Source of the DNA: Prauserella alba
GTDB lineage: Bacteria > Actinomycetota > Actinomycetes > Mycobacteriales > Pseudonocardiaceae
Direction: 5' to 3'
NCBI RefSeq assembly: GCF_024171735.1
Contig: NZ_JAMTCH010000004.1
Coordinates: 1,178,001-1,242,000, forward strand
Length of the DNA stretch: 64,000 nt
Shown: piece after piece, positions 1 to 7,612 of the stretch
Layout of the letters: every line of letters starts with the position of its first letter
How positions within the stretch are numbered: the stretch's first letter is position 1
Position numbers and translations under genes: made by a program
Notes under the pieces: generated by a model
Seen by the model: only the letters and a program-made list of their open reading frames with translations
Told to the model about the DNA's origin: nothing
The model's database searches: none

Positions 1-1
1 C

Positions 2-436
2 GGGGTGACCGCACCGGGCAGCAGCATCGCGCCGCCGCACGATCTGACCGAGGAGGGGTCGCCCGGCGGAATCCCGGAGGCCTCGGCGACGTTCGACGAG
101 CTCCGCGAAGCCGTGCAGCGCGCACTCGACACCGGGCGTATCGACGGCGACGACCCCGTCGCGATCGCTGCCCAGTTCTGGAGCATGATCCACGGTTTCG
201 TACTGCTGGAGATGTCGGGCTACTTCGGAACGGAAGGCGGCGGCGTCACCACGGTCCTCGCCCCGCACGCGACGAACCTGCTGATCGGGCTCGGCGACGA
301 TCCGGCCGCGGTCGCGCGCTCGGTGCGGTCGGCGCGGGAGCGGTTCGGCGACGGCGCGGGCCCGCCGCACCCCGGATCGCGAACCCCGGACGTCCGGCGA
401 GGCCCACGGCCGGGCCGAACCTCGGGCCGCAGGTGA
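2..436 (+). CDS. TetR-like transcriptional regulator, C-terminal part (cut by window edge)
   Basis: The reading frame is open from the left edge, so only the C-terminal ~143 residues are present and the helix-turn-helix is outside the window. The visible part contains a helix resembling the TetR C-terminal WHG/ligand domain (FDELREAVQRALDTGRI followed by AAQFWSMIHGFVLLEM). That pattern, with acidic-aromatic helices and a W-x-x-x-H-G motif, is typical of actinobacterial TetR proteins that sense small hydrophobic molecules. The last ~35 residues are Pro/Arg/Gly-rich and probably disordered. The ligand and targets cannot be inferred. Family assignment rests on the C-terminal domain only. Confidence 0.6.
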   Translation, partial: GVTAPGSSIAPPHDLTEEGSPGGIPEASATFDELREAVQRALDTGRIDGDDPVAIAAQFWSMIHGFVLLEMSGYFGTEGGGVTTVLAPHATNLLIGLGDDPAAVARSVRSARERFGDGAGPPHPGSRTPDVRRGPRPGRTSGRR

Positions 437-578
437 GACACTCGGCCCGGCCCACAGGCGGGGCGCGCGGCGCGCGACTCTGACAGGATCGGCCACGGCG
501 GCCACGGGTGTTTCGAACGTGGCCGGCGCAGCTGCACACTCCGCTACGAACAGCGGCGACGGTGGAGGAGGAGTGGGC

Positions 579-1925
579 ATGCACGACGGCATGAGCCGAC
601 TCGGCGAACAGGACCGGAAGGCCGAGATCATCGACGTGTTCGTCGACGCCTTCGGAGACATGATCAAGGCGGATCCCGACGCGTTCCGCAAGAAGTTCCG
701 CAAGATGGCCGACAACCCGTTCGCGTTCTACCGCGGGGCGGCCTGCCTGTTCTACAACGACATGGCCGGAGCCGACGACCCGTGGGCCGACGCCCGCACC
801 GGCCGCATCTGGATCCAGGCGGACCTGCACGCCGAGAACTTCGGCACCTACATGGACTCCGCGGGACAGCTCGTCTTCGACGTCAACGACTTCGACGAGG
901 CCTACCTGGGTTCGTTCACCTGGGACATCAAACGCTTCTGCGCATCGGTGGCGCTGTTGGCGCGGCGCAAGGCGATCTCCGACGCCGACATCGACACGCT
1001 GATGGCCACCTTCGTGCGCTCCTACATCCGCATGGTGCGCGCCTTCGCCGACGGCATGCGTGACGAGGAGGAGTTCAAGCTCCACCTGAGCAACACCGAG
1101 GGCACCGTCCACGACGTGCTGCTCGACGCGAAGCTGAAGACCCGGATCGGCCTGCTGGAGGAGGCCACCGTCGTCGAGGAGCACGAACGCCGGTTCCGGC
1201 CCGGCCGAGGGGTGCGGCGGCTCGGCGACGAGGAGTACGCGCTGGTGCAGCAGGCCTACCGCCGCTACCTGGAGACGATCCCGGAGACCAAGCGCTTCGA
1301 GAGCCTCACCTACGACGTCAAGGACATCGTCGGCCGCAAGGGCTTCGGAATCGGGTCCGCCGGGCTGCCCGCCTACAACGTCCTGGTGGAGGGCCGCACC
1401 GAGGCGCTGGAGAACGACGTGATCCTGTCGATGAAGCAGGGCAACGTGGCTGCGCCCAGCCGGGTCGTCGACGACGAAGCCATCCGGAGCTATTTCGTCC
1501 ACCACGGGCACCGCACGGCCGTGTCGCAACGGGCGCTGCAGGCCCACGCCGACCCGTGGCTCGGCCACACCGAACTCGGCGGCGAGGGCTACGTCGTCTC
1601 GGAGCTCTCGCCGTACGTCCAGGATCTCGACTGGTCCGACCTCACCGAGCCGAAGGAGATGCAGCCGGTGATCGACTATCTCGGGCAGGCGACCGCAGGG
1701 ATGCACTGCGTCTCCGACGCCGACTCCGAGCAGTCGCTGGTGCCCTTCCAGAGCGAGGAGGCGATCCTGTCGGCCGTCGGCTCGGACGAGGACGGTTTCG
1801 TTCGCGACATGGTGGCGTTCGGCGCGAACTACGCGCGGCAGACGCGGCAGGACAGGGAGCTGTTCGTCGACGCCTTCCGGAACGGCGAGATCCCCGGTCT
1901 CGAACCCGTTACCCCGATCTCGTGA
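579..1925 (+). CDS. DUF2252 family protein
   Basis: 448-residue protein of the DUF2252 family. Members have a kinase-like/aminoglycoside-phosphotransferase-like fold but no established reaction. Family hallmarks are an N-terminal KKFRKMADNPFAFYRGAA, then DLHAENFG (resembling a kinase catalytic H-x-N/D loop) and DVNDFDEAYLGSFTWDIKR. The start is taken as ATG 579 because a GGAGGAGGA ribosome-binding sequence lies just upstream at usual spacing; an in-frame GTG at 573 overlaps that sequence and is less likely. It lies 11 bp upstream of the PhoD-like gene and probably forms an operon with it. Substrate unknown. Confidence 0.85.
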   Translation: MHDGMSRLGEQDRKAEIIDVFVDAFGDMIKADPDAFRKKFRKMADNPFAFYRGAACLFYNDMAGADDPWADARTGRIWIQADLHAENFGTYMDSAGQLVFDVNDFDEAYLGSFTWDIKRFCASVALLARRKAISDADIDTLMATFVRSYIRMVRAFADGMRDEEEFKLHLSNTEGTVHDVLLDAKLKTRIGLLEEATVVEEHERRFRPGRGVRRLGDEEYALVQQAYRRYLETIPETKRFESLTYDVKDIVGRKGFGIGSAGLPAYNVLVEGRTEALENDVILSMKQGNVAAPSRVVDDEAIRSYFVHHGHRTAVSQRALQAHADPWLGHTELGGEGYVVSELSPYVQDLDWSDLTEPKEMQPVIDYLGQATAGMHCVSDADSEQSLVPFQSEEAILSAVGSDEDGFVRDMVAFGANYARQTRQDRELFVDAFRNGEIPGLEPVTPIS

Positions 1926-1936
1926 AGAAGGCAGGC

Positions 1937-3532
1937 GTGACAGCGCAACTCCTGCTCGGCCCGCTGCTGCGGCACGTGGGCGAGACGACGGCGACGGTGT
2001 GGGTCGAAACCGACTCGCCCTGCACGGTCGACGTGCTCGGCAACACGGCCCGCACCTTCGAGGTGTACGGCCACCACTACGCCCTGGTGGTCGTCCGCGG
2101 CCTGCAGCCGGGCACGAGCACGCCGTACGAGGTTCGTCTCGACGGCGAGCTCCGCTGGCCCGATCCCGGGTCGGCCCTGCCCGCCAGCAGGATCCGCACG
2201 CTCGGTGGCGGCACCTTCCGGCTCGTGTTCGGTTCGTGCCGCAGGCCGGGGCACGAACGGGGCATCGGTTCCGACGCGCTCGTCGCCTACGCGGGCAGGA
2301 TGACGCGGCTGGCTGAGTCCGAGTGGCCCCAGGCGCTGCTGCTCCTCGGTGACCAGGTTTACGCGGACGAACCGACCGCGGAGACGAAGGAGTGGCTGGC
2401 GCGCCGCAGAGACCTGCGCACGCCGCCCGGCGTCGAGGTGACCGATTTCGACGAGTACGCCCACCTCTACTACGAGAGCTGGACCGAACCGCTGCTGCGG
2501 TGGCTGCTGTCGACGGTGCCGACATCGATGATCTTCGACGACCACGACGTGCGCGACGACTGGAACACGTCGCGAGCGTGGCGCGAGCAGATGGCGGCGG
2601 AGCCGTGGTGGCCGGAGCGGATCCGCGACGCGCTGGTGTCGTACTGGGTGTATCAGCACCTGGGCAATCTCGGGCCGGACGAGCTCGCCGACGACGAGAT
2701 CTTCAAGGCGGTCACCGAGCACGACGGCGACGCCGCACCGCTGTTGCGCGAGTTCGCCCGGCGCGCCGACGCCGACAGCACCAGCGTCCGTTGGTCCTAC
2801 CGGCGCGACTTCGGGCCGGTCAGGCTGCTGATGATCGACACCAGGGCCGGGCGAATGCTGGAACCGGGTGGCCGGTCGATGGTCGATGACGACGAGTTCT
2901 CGTGGATCGAGGCGAACGCCGAGGGCGAGATCGACCATCTGCTGCTCGGGTCGTCGCTGCCGTGGCTGCTGCCGCACTCGATCTCCGACGGGGAGTCGAT
3001 CAACGAGCGCGCCTGTGAGAAGCCGGGGCTGCGCGGCCGGTGGGCGGAGACGCTCCGCCAGGCCCTCGACATGGAGCACTGGGCGGCGTTCCGGAAATCG
3101 TTCGACCGGCTCGCCCGCCTCATCCGCCGGGTGGCGAGCCGGGACAACGCACCCGCCTCGGTCACCGTGCTCTCCGGCGACGTCCACCACCACTACGCCG
3201 CCGAGGCCACGTTCGGCGAACCGCTGCGGCCGCGGGTGCATCAGCTGACCTGCTCACCGGTGCACAACGAGGCGCCCGCCTACATCGCGTGGGGATTCCG
3301 GATCGCATGGTGGCGCCCGCTGGCGGCCGTGATGCGCCGGTGGGCGCGCCGCGCAGGCGTCGCACCCAGCGACGTCGAGTGGCAACGGGTGTGGGGCCCG
3401 CACCTGCCCAACGCCATCGCCACCGTCGAGTTCGACGGACGTGACGCCCAGGCGATCTACGAGCGCGCCGCCGGCGACGACGACCTCGTCACCGCGGCAC
3501 GGCTGCCGCTCACCACACCTGCCGACCGGTGA
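1937..3532 (+). CDS. PhoD-like alkaline phosphatase/phosphodiesterase (metallophosphatase)
   Basis: 531 residues. An N-terminal beta-sandwich (about residues 1-100) is followed by a PhoD-type metallophosphoesterase domain. Metal-binding motifs are visible in order: FGSCRRPGHERG, LLLGDQVYADEP, IFDDHDVRDDW, LGSSLPWLLP and SGDVHHHY. PhoD enzymes hydrolyse phosphomono- and diesters with Ca/Fe; the physiological substrate here is unknown. No Tat signal is seen at the chosen start, so it may be cytoplasmic, unlike classical secreted PhoD. GTG 1937 was chosen because AAGAAGG lies about 6 bp upstream; an alternative GTG at 1922 would overlap the DUF2252 stop by 4 bp. Probably cotranscribed with DUF2252. 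Confidence 0.85.
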   Translation: MTAQLLLGPLLRHVGETTATVWVETDSPCTVDVLGNTARTFEVYGHHYALVVVRGLQPGTSTPYEVRLDGELRWPDPGSALPASRIRTLGGGTFRLVFGSCRRPGHERGIGSDALVAYAGRMTRLAESEWPQALLLLGDQVYADEPTAETKEWLARRRDLRTPPGVEVTDFDEYAHLYYESWTEPLLRWLLSTVPTSMIFDDHDVRDDWNTSRAWREQMAAEPWWPERIRDALVSYWVYQHLGNLGPDELADDEIFKAVTEHDGDAAPLLREFARRADADSTSVRWSYRRDFGPVRLLMIDTRAGRMLEPGGRSMVDDDEFSWIEANAEGEIDHLLLGSSLPWLLPHSISDGESINERACEKPGLRGRWAETLRQALDMEHWAAFRKSFDRLARLIRRVASRDNAPASVTVLSGDVHHHYAAEATFGEPLRPRVHQLTCSPVHNEAPAYIAWGFRIAWWRPLAAVMRRWARRAGVAPSDVEWQRVWGPHLPNAIATVEFDGRDAQAIYERAAGDDDLVTAARLPLTTPADR

Positions 3533-3533
3533 A

Positions 3534-3563
3534 GGCGGGTGCGGACGAGCGTGCGCACCCGCC
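3534..3563. terminator. Hairpin directly after the PhoD-like gene
   Basis: GGCGGGTGCG (3534-3543) and CGCACCCGCC (3554-3563) form a 10-bp perfect stem with a 10-nt loop, beginning two bases after the stop codon. There is no U-run, as is usual for actinobacterial L-shaped terminators. Most likely terminates the DUF2252-PhoD operon. Confidence 0.6.
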
Positions 3564-3644
3564 GGAACCCGTGTCGTCCCACTCGGCGGCCGTCCCGCTC
3601 CGCTGCACTCCCCTCCGGGACTGCGGATGGGTCGCACCACGAGG

Positions 3645-3769
3645 CATGAACCTCCGGCTGTGAAACTCCCGCACTGTGAACCTCCGCCGCGGTGAGAATC
3701 CAGGGCTGAGAATCCGGGGCTGAGAATCCGGGGCTGTGAAGTTCCGGCGTTGTGAAGTTCCGGCGTTGC
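3645..3769. repeat. Array of 14-18 bp degenerate direct repeats
   Basis: Eight consecutive units can be laid out: three loose units of 14-18 bp starting with CATGAAC/TGTGAA, then three 14-bp units of TGAGAATCCGGGGC (the first with one change), then two identical 16-bp units TGTGAAGTTCCGGCGT. All share TG(T/A)GAA-N-TCC and have no spacers. It occupies the 371-bp gene-free stretch between the PhoD-like gene and the tRNA. The remaining sequence holds only the two flanking hairpins. Confidence 0.75.
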
Positions 3770-3812
3770 ACGAGGACGACCTCGTCGAACCGGTTCCGGG
3801 GCAGGGAAAGCA

Positions 3813-3848
3813 CCGAGCCCGAACCCACGAACGTGGATTCGGGCTCGG
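3813..3848 (-). terminator. Terminator downstream of tRNA-Thr
   Basis: CCGAGCCCGAA (3813-3823) and TTCGGGCTCGG (3838-3848) form an 11-bp perfect stem. It lies about 55 bp beyond the 3' end of the leftward-transcribed tRNA and is the obvious candidate for its terminator. Confidence 0.7.
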
Positions 3849-3903
3849 CCGGCATCTCTGAGAAATCACGTCCTGAGCGATCAGGTCCTGCGAGATCACA
3901 CTG

Positions 3904-3976
3904 AGCCGGCAACAGGATTCGAACCCGCGACCTGCTGTTTACAAGACAGCTGCTCTACCAACTGAGCTATGCCGGC
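3904..3976 (-). tRNA. tRNA-Thr (anticodon UGU)
   Basis: 73-nt cloverleaf read on the minus strand. The acceptor GCCGGCA pairs with TGCCGGC, followed by a single 3' discriminator base T. The D arm contains GCTCAGTTGGTAGAGC. The anticodon stem is GCTGT/ACAGC around loop CTTGTAA, giving anticodon TGT. The T arm is GCGGG-TTCGAAT-CCTGT with two G-U pairs. CCA is not encoded. UGU reads ACA/ACG threonine codons. Confidence 0.97.
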
Positions 3977-4243
3977 ACGGCTCACCTCGCGGCGAGCACG
4001 CGTCCAGTATAGGACCGCGGTCCCGGCGCGGGCGAACCTCCCTGAACCCGCAACACACAGCGGCCCAACACACCTCGAACACACACTCCTACCTGCGAAA
4101 ACGCCCGCAAGTGAGTAAATTGGACTCGGCGCAACGGGTCGCGCCGAAACGTGGTACAGGACACATGATCCGGGGTGCAACGGCGCGGGCCCGGCGGCCG
4201 ATGCCACGGGGGAACAGATGAGCAGCTAGGGAGGTGGGGCCGT

Positions 4244-5770
4244 ATGAAACTTAAGCCGCGCGCGAGAACGGCGGGACATCGCCGGCACGCGTGGCAGATC
4301 CTCGAGGCGCCGGCCGAGGATCGCAAGCACGAAGGCGACAGCAACCGTGGAACTCGCCAGCATCGCGGCCGCAATCTCCGGCAGCGCGCCTGGCAGATCC
4401 TCGAAGCCCCCACCGGCGAACACCCCGCGGTCGAACCGGACGCGGCCATCGGCCCCCAGCTGCCCGACGAACCGACCGTGCACATGGTGCTCGATCTCGT
4501 CGTGCGCATCGGCGAGGTCCAGATGGCCAGCGGAGCGGGCGCGTCCGACGTCACGGCGACGATCCTCGCGCTCACCCGCGCACTCGGCCTGCCCCACTGC
4601 GAGGTCGAGGTGATCTTCACGTCGATCACCGTGTCGTGCCACCGGGGCAGCGAGCTGTCCCCGGTGACCGCGCTGCGGGTGGTCCGGTCCCGCAGCCTCG
4701 ACTACACGCGGTTGTCCGACACCGAACGCCTCGTGCAGAGGCTGCTCCGCAACAAGCTCAGCGCCGAGGAGGCCTACGCCGAGCTGCACCGCGTCACCGG
4801 CGCGGGCCACCCGTACCCGCGGTGGGTGTCGACGCTGGCGTGGGGCGGCATGGCCGGTTTCATCGGCCTGCTGCTCGGCGGTGACATCTGGACCGCGTTG
4901 GTCGCGTTCGTGATCAGTGCGGTGACCGACCGGATCGGCCGCGTGCTGAACCGCGTCTCCATGCCGTTCTTCTTCCAGCAGATGACCGGCGGGGTGCTGG
5001 CGTCGGCGGCGGCGATCGGCGTGGTCAACCTGGGACTGCTGCCACTGGAGCGACCGACATTGGTCGTGGCTGCGGCCCTGACGGTGCTGCTGTCCGGACT
5101 GTCGACCGTCTCGGCGGTGCAGGACGCCATCACCGGCTATTACGTCACCGCGGCGGGTCGAAGTCTCGAGGTCGCCCTGATGTCGGCGGGACTGATCGCC
5201 GGCGTGGCGGGCGGCATGCAATTCGCCGAGTACTTCGGCGCCGCGAGCACCCCGGTGCCGTCCGTGCCGTCGCTGCAGGTGCTGAACCTGCCGATCGTGA
5301 TCCTCGCCGGCACGGGGGCGGCGGCGTGCTTCGCGCTCGCGTCGTACTCGAGCCTGCGCCCGCTACTGGTCGCCGCCTGCGCGGGCGCAGTGGGCGCGTG
5401 CGCCTACGGCACGCTGATGGTGCTGGAGGCGGGTCCGATCGTCGCGTCGGCGGTGGCGGCCACGCTCGTCGGCCTCGGCGGCGGCGTCATGGCGCGCAGG
5501 CTGAAGGTGACACCGCTGGTCGTGGCCGTGTCCGGCATCACCCCACTGCTGCCGGGCTTCGCGACCTACCGCGGACTGTCCGAATTGGCCGATTTCGGTA
5601 ACATGACGCCGCTGATGGGTGCGGTAGCGACGGGTATCGCTCTCGCCTCGGGCGTGGTGTTCGGCGAGTTCCTCGCCCAGCCCGTCCGAACCGGACTCGG
5701 CAGACTGGAACGCAAGCTCGCAGGGCCACGCATGGCCGGACCCCTCGATCCAGGAGGAAACCCCGAATAG
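4244..5770 (+). CDS. thrE: Threonine/serine exporter, ThrE family
   Basis: 508 residues, close to the ~490 of C. glutamicum ThrE, which exports threonine and serine by proton motive force. A soluble N-terminal region and the conserved ThrE domain (from about residue 80: LVVRIGEVQMASGAGASDVT, then VIFTSITVSCHRG) precede about ten hydrophobic segments in the C-terminal half. ATG 4244 follows GGGAGGTGGGG. Oddity: the first 60 residues carry two copies of AWQILEAP (residues 16-23 and 49-56), a 33-residue period absent from typical members and probably an internal duplication. It is monocistronic or shares a transcript with otsA 24 bp downstream. Substrate assignment is by family only. Confidence 0.85.
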   Translation: MKLKPRARTAGHRRHAWQILEAPAEDRKHEGDSNRGTRQHRGRNLRQRAWQILEAPTGEHPAVEPDAAIGPQLPDEPTVHMVLDLVVRIGEVQMASGAGASDVTATILALTRALGLPHCEVEVIFTSITVSCHRGSELSPVTALRVVRSRSLDYTRLSDTERLVQRLLRNKLSAEEAYAELHRVTGAGHPYPRWVSTLAWGGMAGFIGLLLGGDIWTALVAFVISAVTDRIGRVLNRVSMPFFFQQMTGGVLASAAAIGVVNLGLLPLERPTLVVAAALTVLLSGLSTVSAVQDAITGYYVTAAGRSLEVALMSAGLIAGVAGGMQFAEYFGAASTPVPSVPSLQVLNLPIVILAGTGAAACFALASYSSLRPLLVAACAGAVGACAYGTLMVLEAGPIVASAVAATLVGLGGGVMARRLKVTPLVVAVSGITPLLPGFATYRGLSELADFGNMTPLMGAVATGIALASGVVFGEFLAQPVRTGLGRLERKLAGPRMAGPLDPGGNPE

Positions 5771-5794
5771 CCCCAGCGCGCTACTGTTCAACCC

Positions 5795-7408
5795 ATGGCC
5801 CCCGCGCAGGAGAAGCCCGAAGCAGTGCCATCGAACGTCACGCCCTCGAACGCAGTGTCACCGAACGCGGTGTCATCGAATGCGGTGCCCTCCAACGCAG
5901 CGCACCCGAACACGGCGCACGCGAACACGGTGCCGCCGAACGGCTCCGAGCCCGCCACCGGCCCGGAGCAGGTGCAGGGACGGGGGCACGCAGGGGCCGA
6001 GTTCGTGGTCGTCGCCAACCGGCTGCCGGTCGACCTCGAACGCACCGAGGACGGGAACCAGCGCTGGACACAGAGCCCCGGCGGGCTCGTGTCCGCGCTG
6101 GAACCGTTCCTCCGTGCCCGCAACGGCGCGTGGGTCGGCTGGCCGGGCGTGCCCGACGTGGAGGTCGACGAGTTCAGCGACGACGGCCTCGTGCTGCACC
6201 CCGTCCGGCTGAGCTCCGCCGAGGTCCGCGACTACTACGAGGGCTTCTCCAACGCCACGCTGTGGCCGCTGTACCACGACGTCGTCGCCCGGCCGATCTT
6301 CGACCGAAGTTGGTGGGACGCCTATGTGCGCGTCAACCAGCGGTTCGCGGAGGCCGCCGCGTCGGTGGCCGGAGACGGCTCCACGGTGTGGATCCAGGAC
6401 TACCAGCTGCAGCTCGTCCCCACGATGCTGCGCGAACTACGGCCGGACCTGCGCATCGGCTTCTTCCTGCACATCCCGTTCCCGCCGGTGGAACTGTTCA
6501 TGCAGCTGCCGTGGCGGGCGGAGATCGTGCGCGGACTGATCGGCGCCGACCTCGTCGGCTTCCACCGGCCAGGCGGCGCACAGAACTTCCTGTGGCTGGC
6601 GCGCCAGCTCATCGGCCTCGAACCGAGCCGCGGCTCGGTGGGCGTGCGCTCGCGACCCGGCATGGTGCAGGTCGACGACCGCACCGTGCGGGTCGGCGCG
6701 TTCCCCATCTCGATCGACGCCGCCGGCCTCGACAAGCTGTCGCGCACCAGGTCCGTCGTCGACCGCGCCGCGCAGGTGCGGGAAGAACTGGGCGGTCCGA
6801 AGAAGATCCTGCTCGGCATCGACCGGCTCGACTACACCAAGGGCATCGACCTGCGGCTGCAGGCGTTCCACGAGCTGATGCAGGAGGGCCGCGTCGAGCC
6901 CGACGACGTGACGTTCATCCAGCTGGCGACGCCCAGCCGGGAACGCGTCGAGCACTACCAGCAGATGCGCGTCGACATCGAGCAGATCGTCGGCCGCATC
7001 AACGGCGAGTTCGGCCGGGTCGGTCACACGGTGCTGCACTATCTGCACCAGTCCATCGACCGCAGCGAACTCGCCGCACTGTTCCTGGCGGCCGACGTCA
7101 TGGTCGTGACGCCGCTGCGCGACGGCATGAACCTCGTCTGCAAGGAGTACGTCGCGGCCCGCCACGACCTCGGCGGAGCGCTGCTGTTGTCCGAGTTCGC
7201 AGGCGCGGCAGCCGAGCTGAGCAGCGCTTTCCTGGTCAACCCGCACGACCTGGACGGGGTGAAGAACGCCCTCGAACAGGCTATTAAGCTCGACCCCGCG
7301 GAAGGTCGCCGACGAATGCGCGCCTTGCGTCGTCAAGTACTGACGCACGACGTCGACAGGTGGGCGCGTTCGTTCCTCGAAGCCCTCGGGGCCGGGCCGA
7401 CGACCTGA
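5795..7408 (+). CDS. otsA: Trehalose-6-phosphate synthase (GT20)
   Basis: 537 residues. OtsA transfers glucose from UDP- or ADP-glucose to glucose-6-phosphate, giving trehalose-6-phosphate. The GT20 core runs from about residue 70: [59 protein letters not shown] and [10 protein letters not shown] (donor and acceptor sites). The first ~60 residues are low complexity with repeated (P/S)-N-A-V/P units, presumably disordered. The gene begins 24 bp after thrE and is followed 205 bp later by the trehalose-phosphatase fusion, so the OtsAB pathway is complete here. Confidence 0.93.
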   Translation: MAPAQEKPEAVPSNVTPSNAVSPNAVSSNAVPSNAAHPNTAHANTVPPNGSEPATGPEQVQGRGHAGAEFVVVANRLPVDLERTEDGNQRWTQSPGGLVSALEPFLRARNGAWVGWPGVPDVEVDEFSDDGLVLHPVRLSSAEVRDYYEGFSNATLWPLYHDVVARPIFDRSWWDAYVRVNQRFAEAAASVAGDGSTVWIQDYQLQLVPTMLRELRPDLRIGFFLHIPFPPVELFMQLPWRAEIVRGLIGADLVGFHRPGGAQNFLWLARQLIGLEPSRGSVGVRSRPGMVQVDDRTVRVGAFPISIDAAGLDKLSRTRSVVDRAAQVREELGGPKKILLGIDRLDYTKGIDLRLQAFHELMQEGRVEPDDVTFIQLATPSRERVEHYQQMRVDIEQIVGRINGEFGRVGHTVLHYLHQSIDRSELAALFLAADVMVVTPLRDGMNLVCKEYVAARHDLGGALLLSEFAGAAAELSSAFLVNPHDLDGVKNALEQAIKLDPAEGRRRMRALRRQVLTHDVDRWARSFLEALGAGPTT

Positions 7409-7612
7409 GCACTCCCCTCGCGAGGGTGGGTGTAGAAGTGACGAGGTCACTTGACGTGGGGCTGTCCGCTTGCGCCGCTGCAGGTTCGCAGGCGTGCACT
7501 CGCCCGCAGGCGGGGCGGTTCCCGCAGGCGGGGACGGCGCCGACGAGGTGAACCGGCATTCGCCACCCGCCCCGCCACGCAAGCCACTCTGCACATCTTT
7601 CAAGGAGGAGTG

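Noticed and set aside
246-2525. 759-codon open frame on the minus strand
   Set aside because: Antisense to DUF2252 and PhoD-like genes; composition is Arg/Ala/Pro-rich with no family motifs, as expected for an antisense shadow in high-GC DNA.
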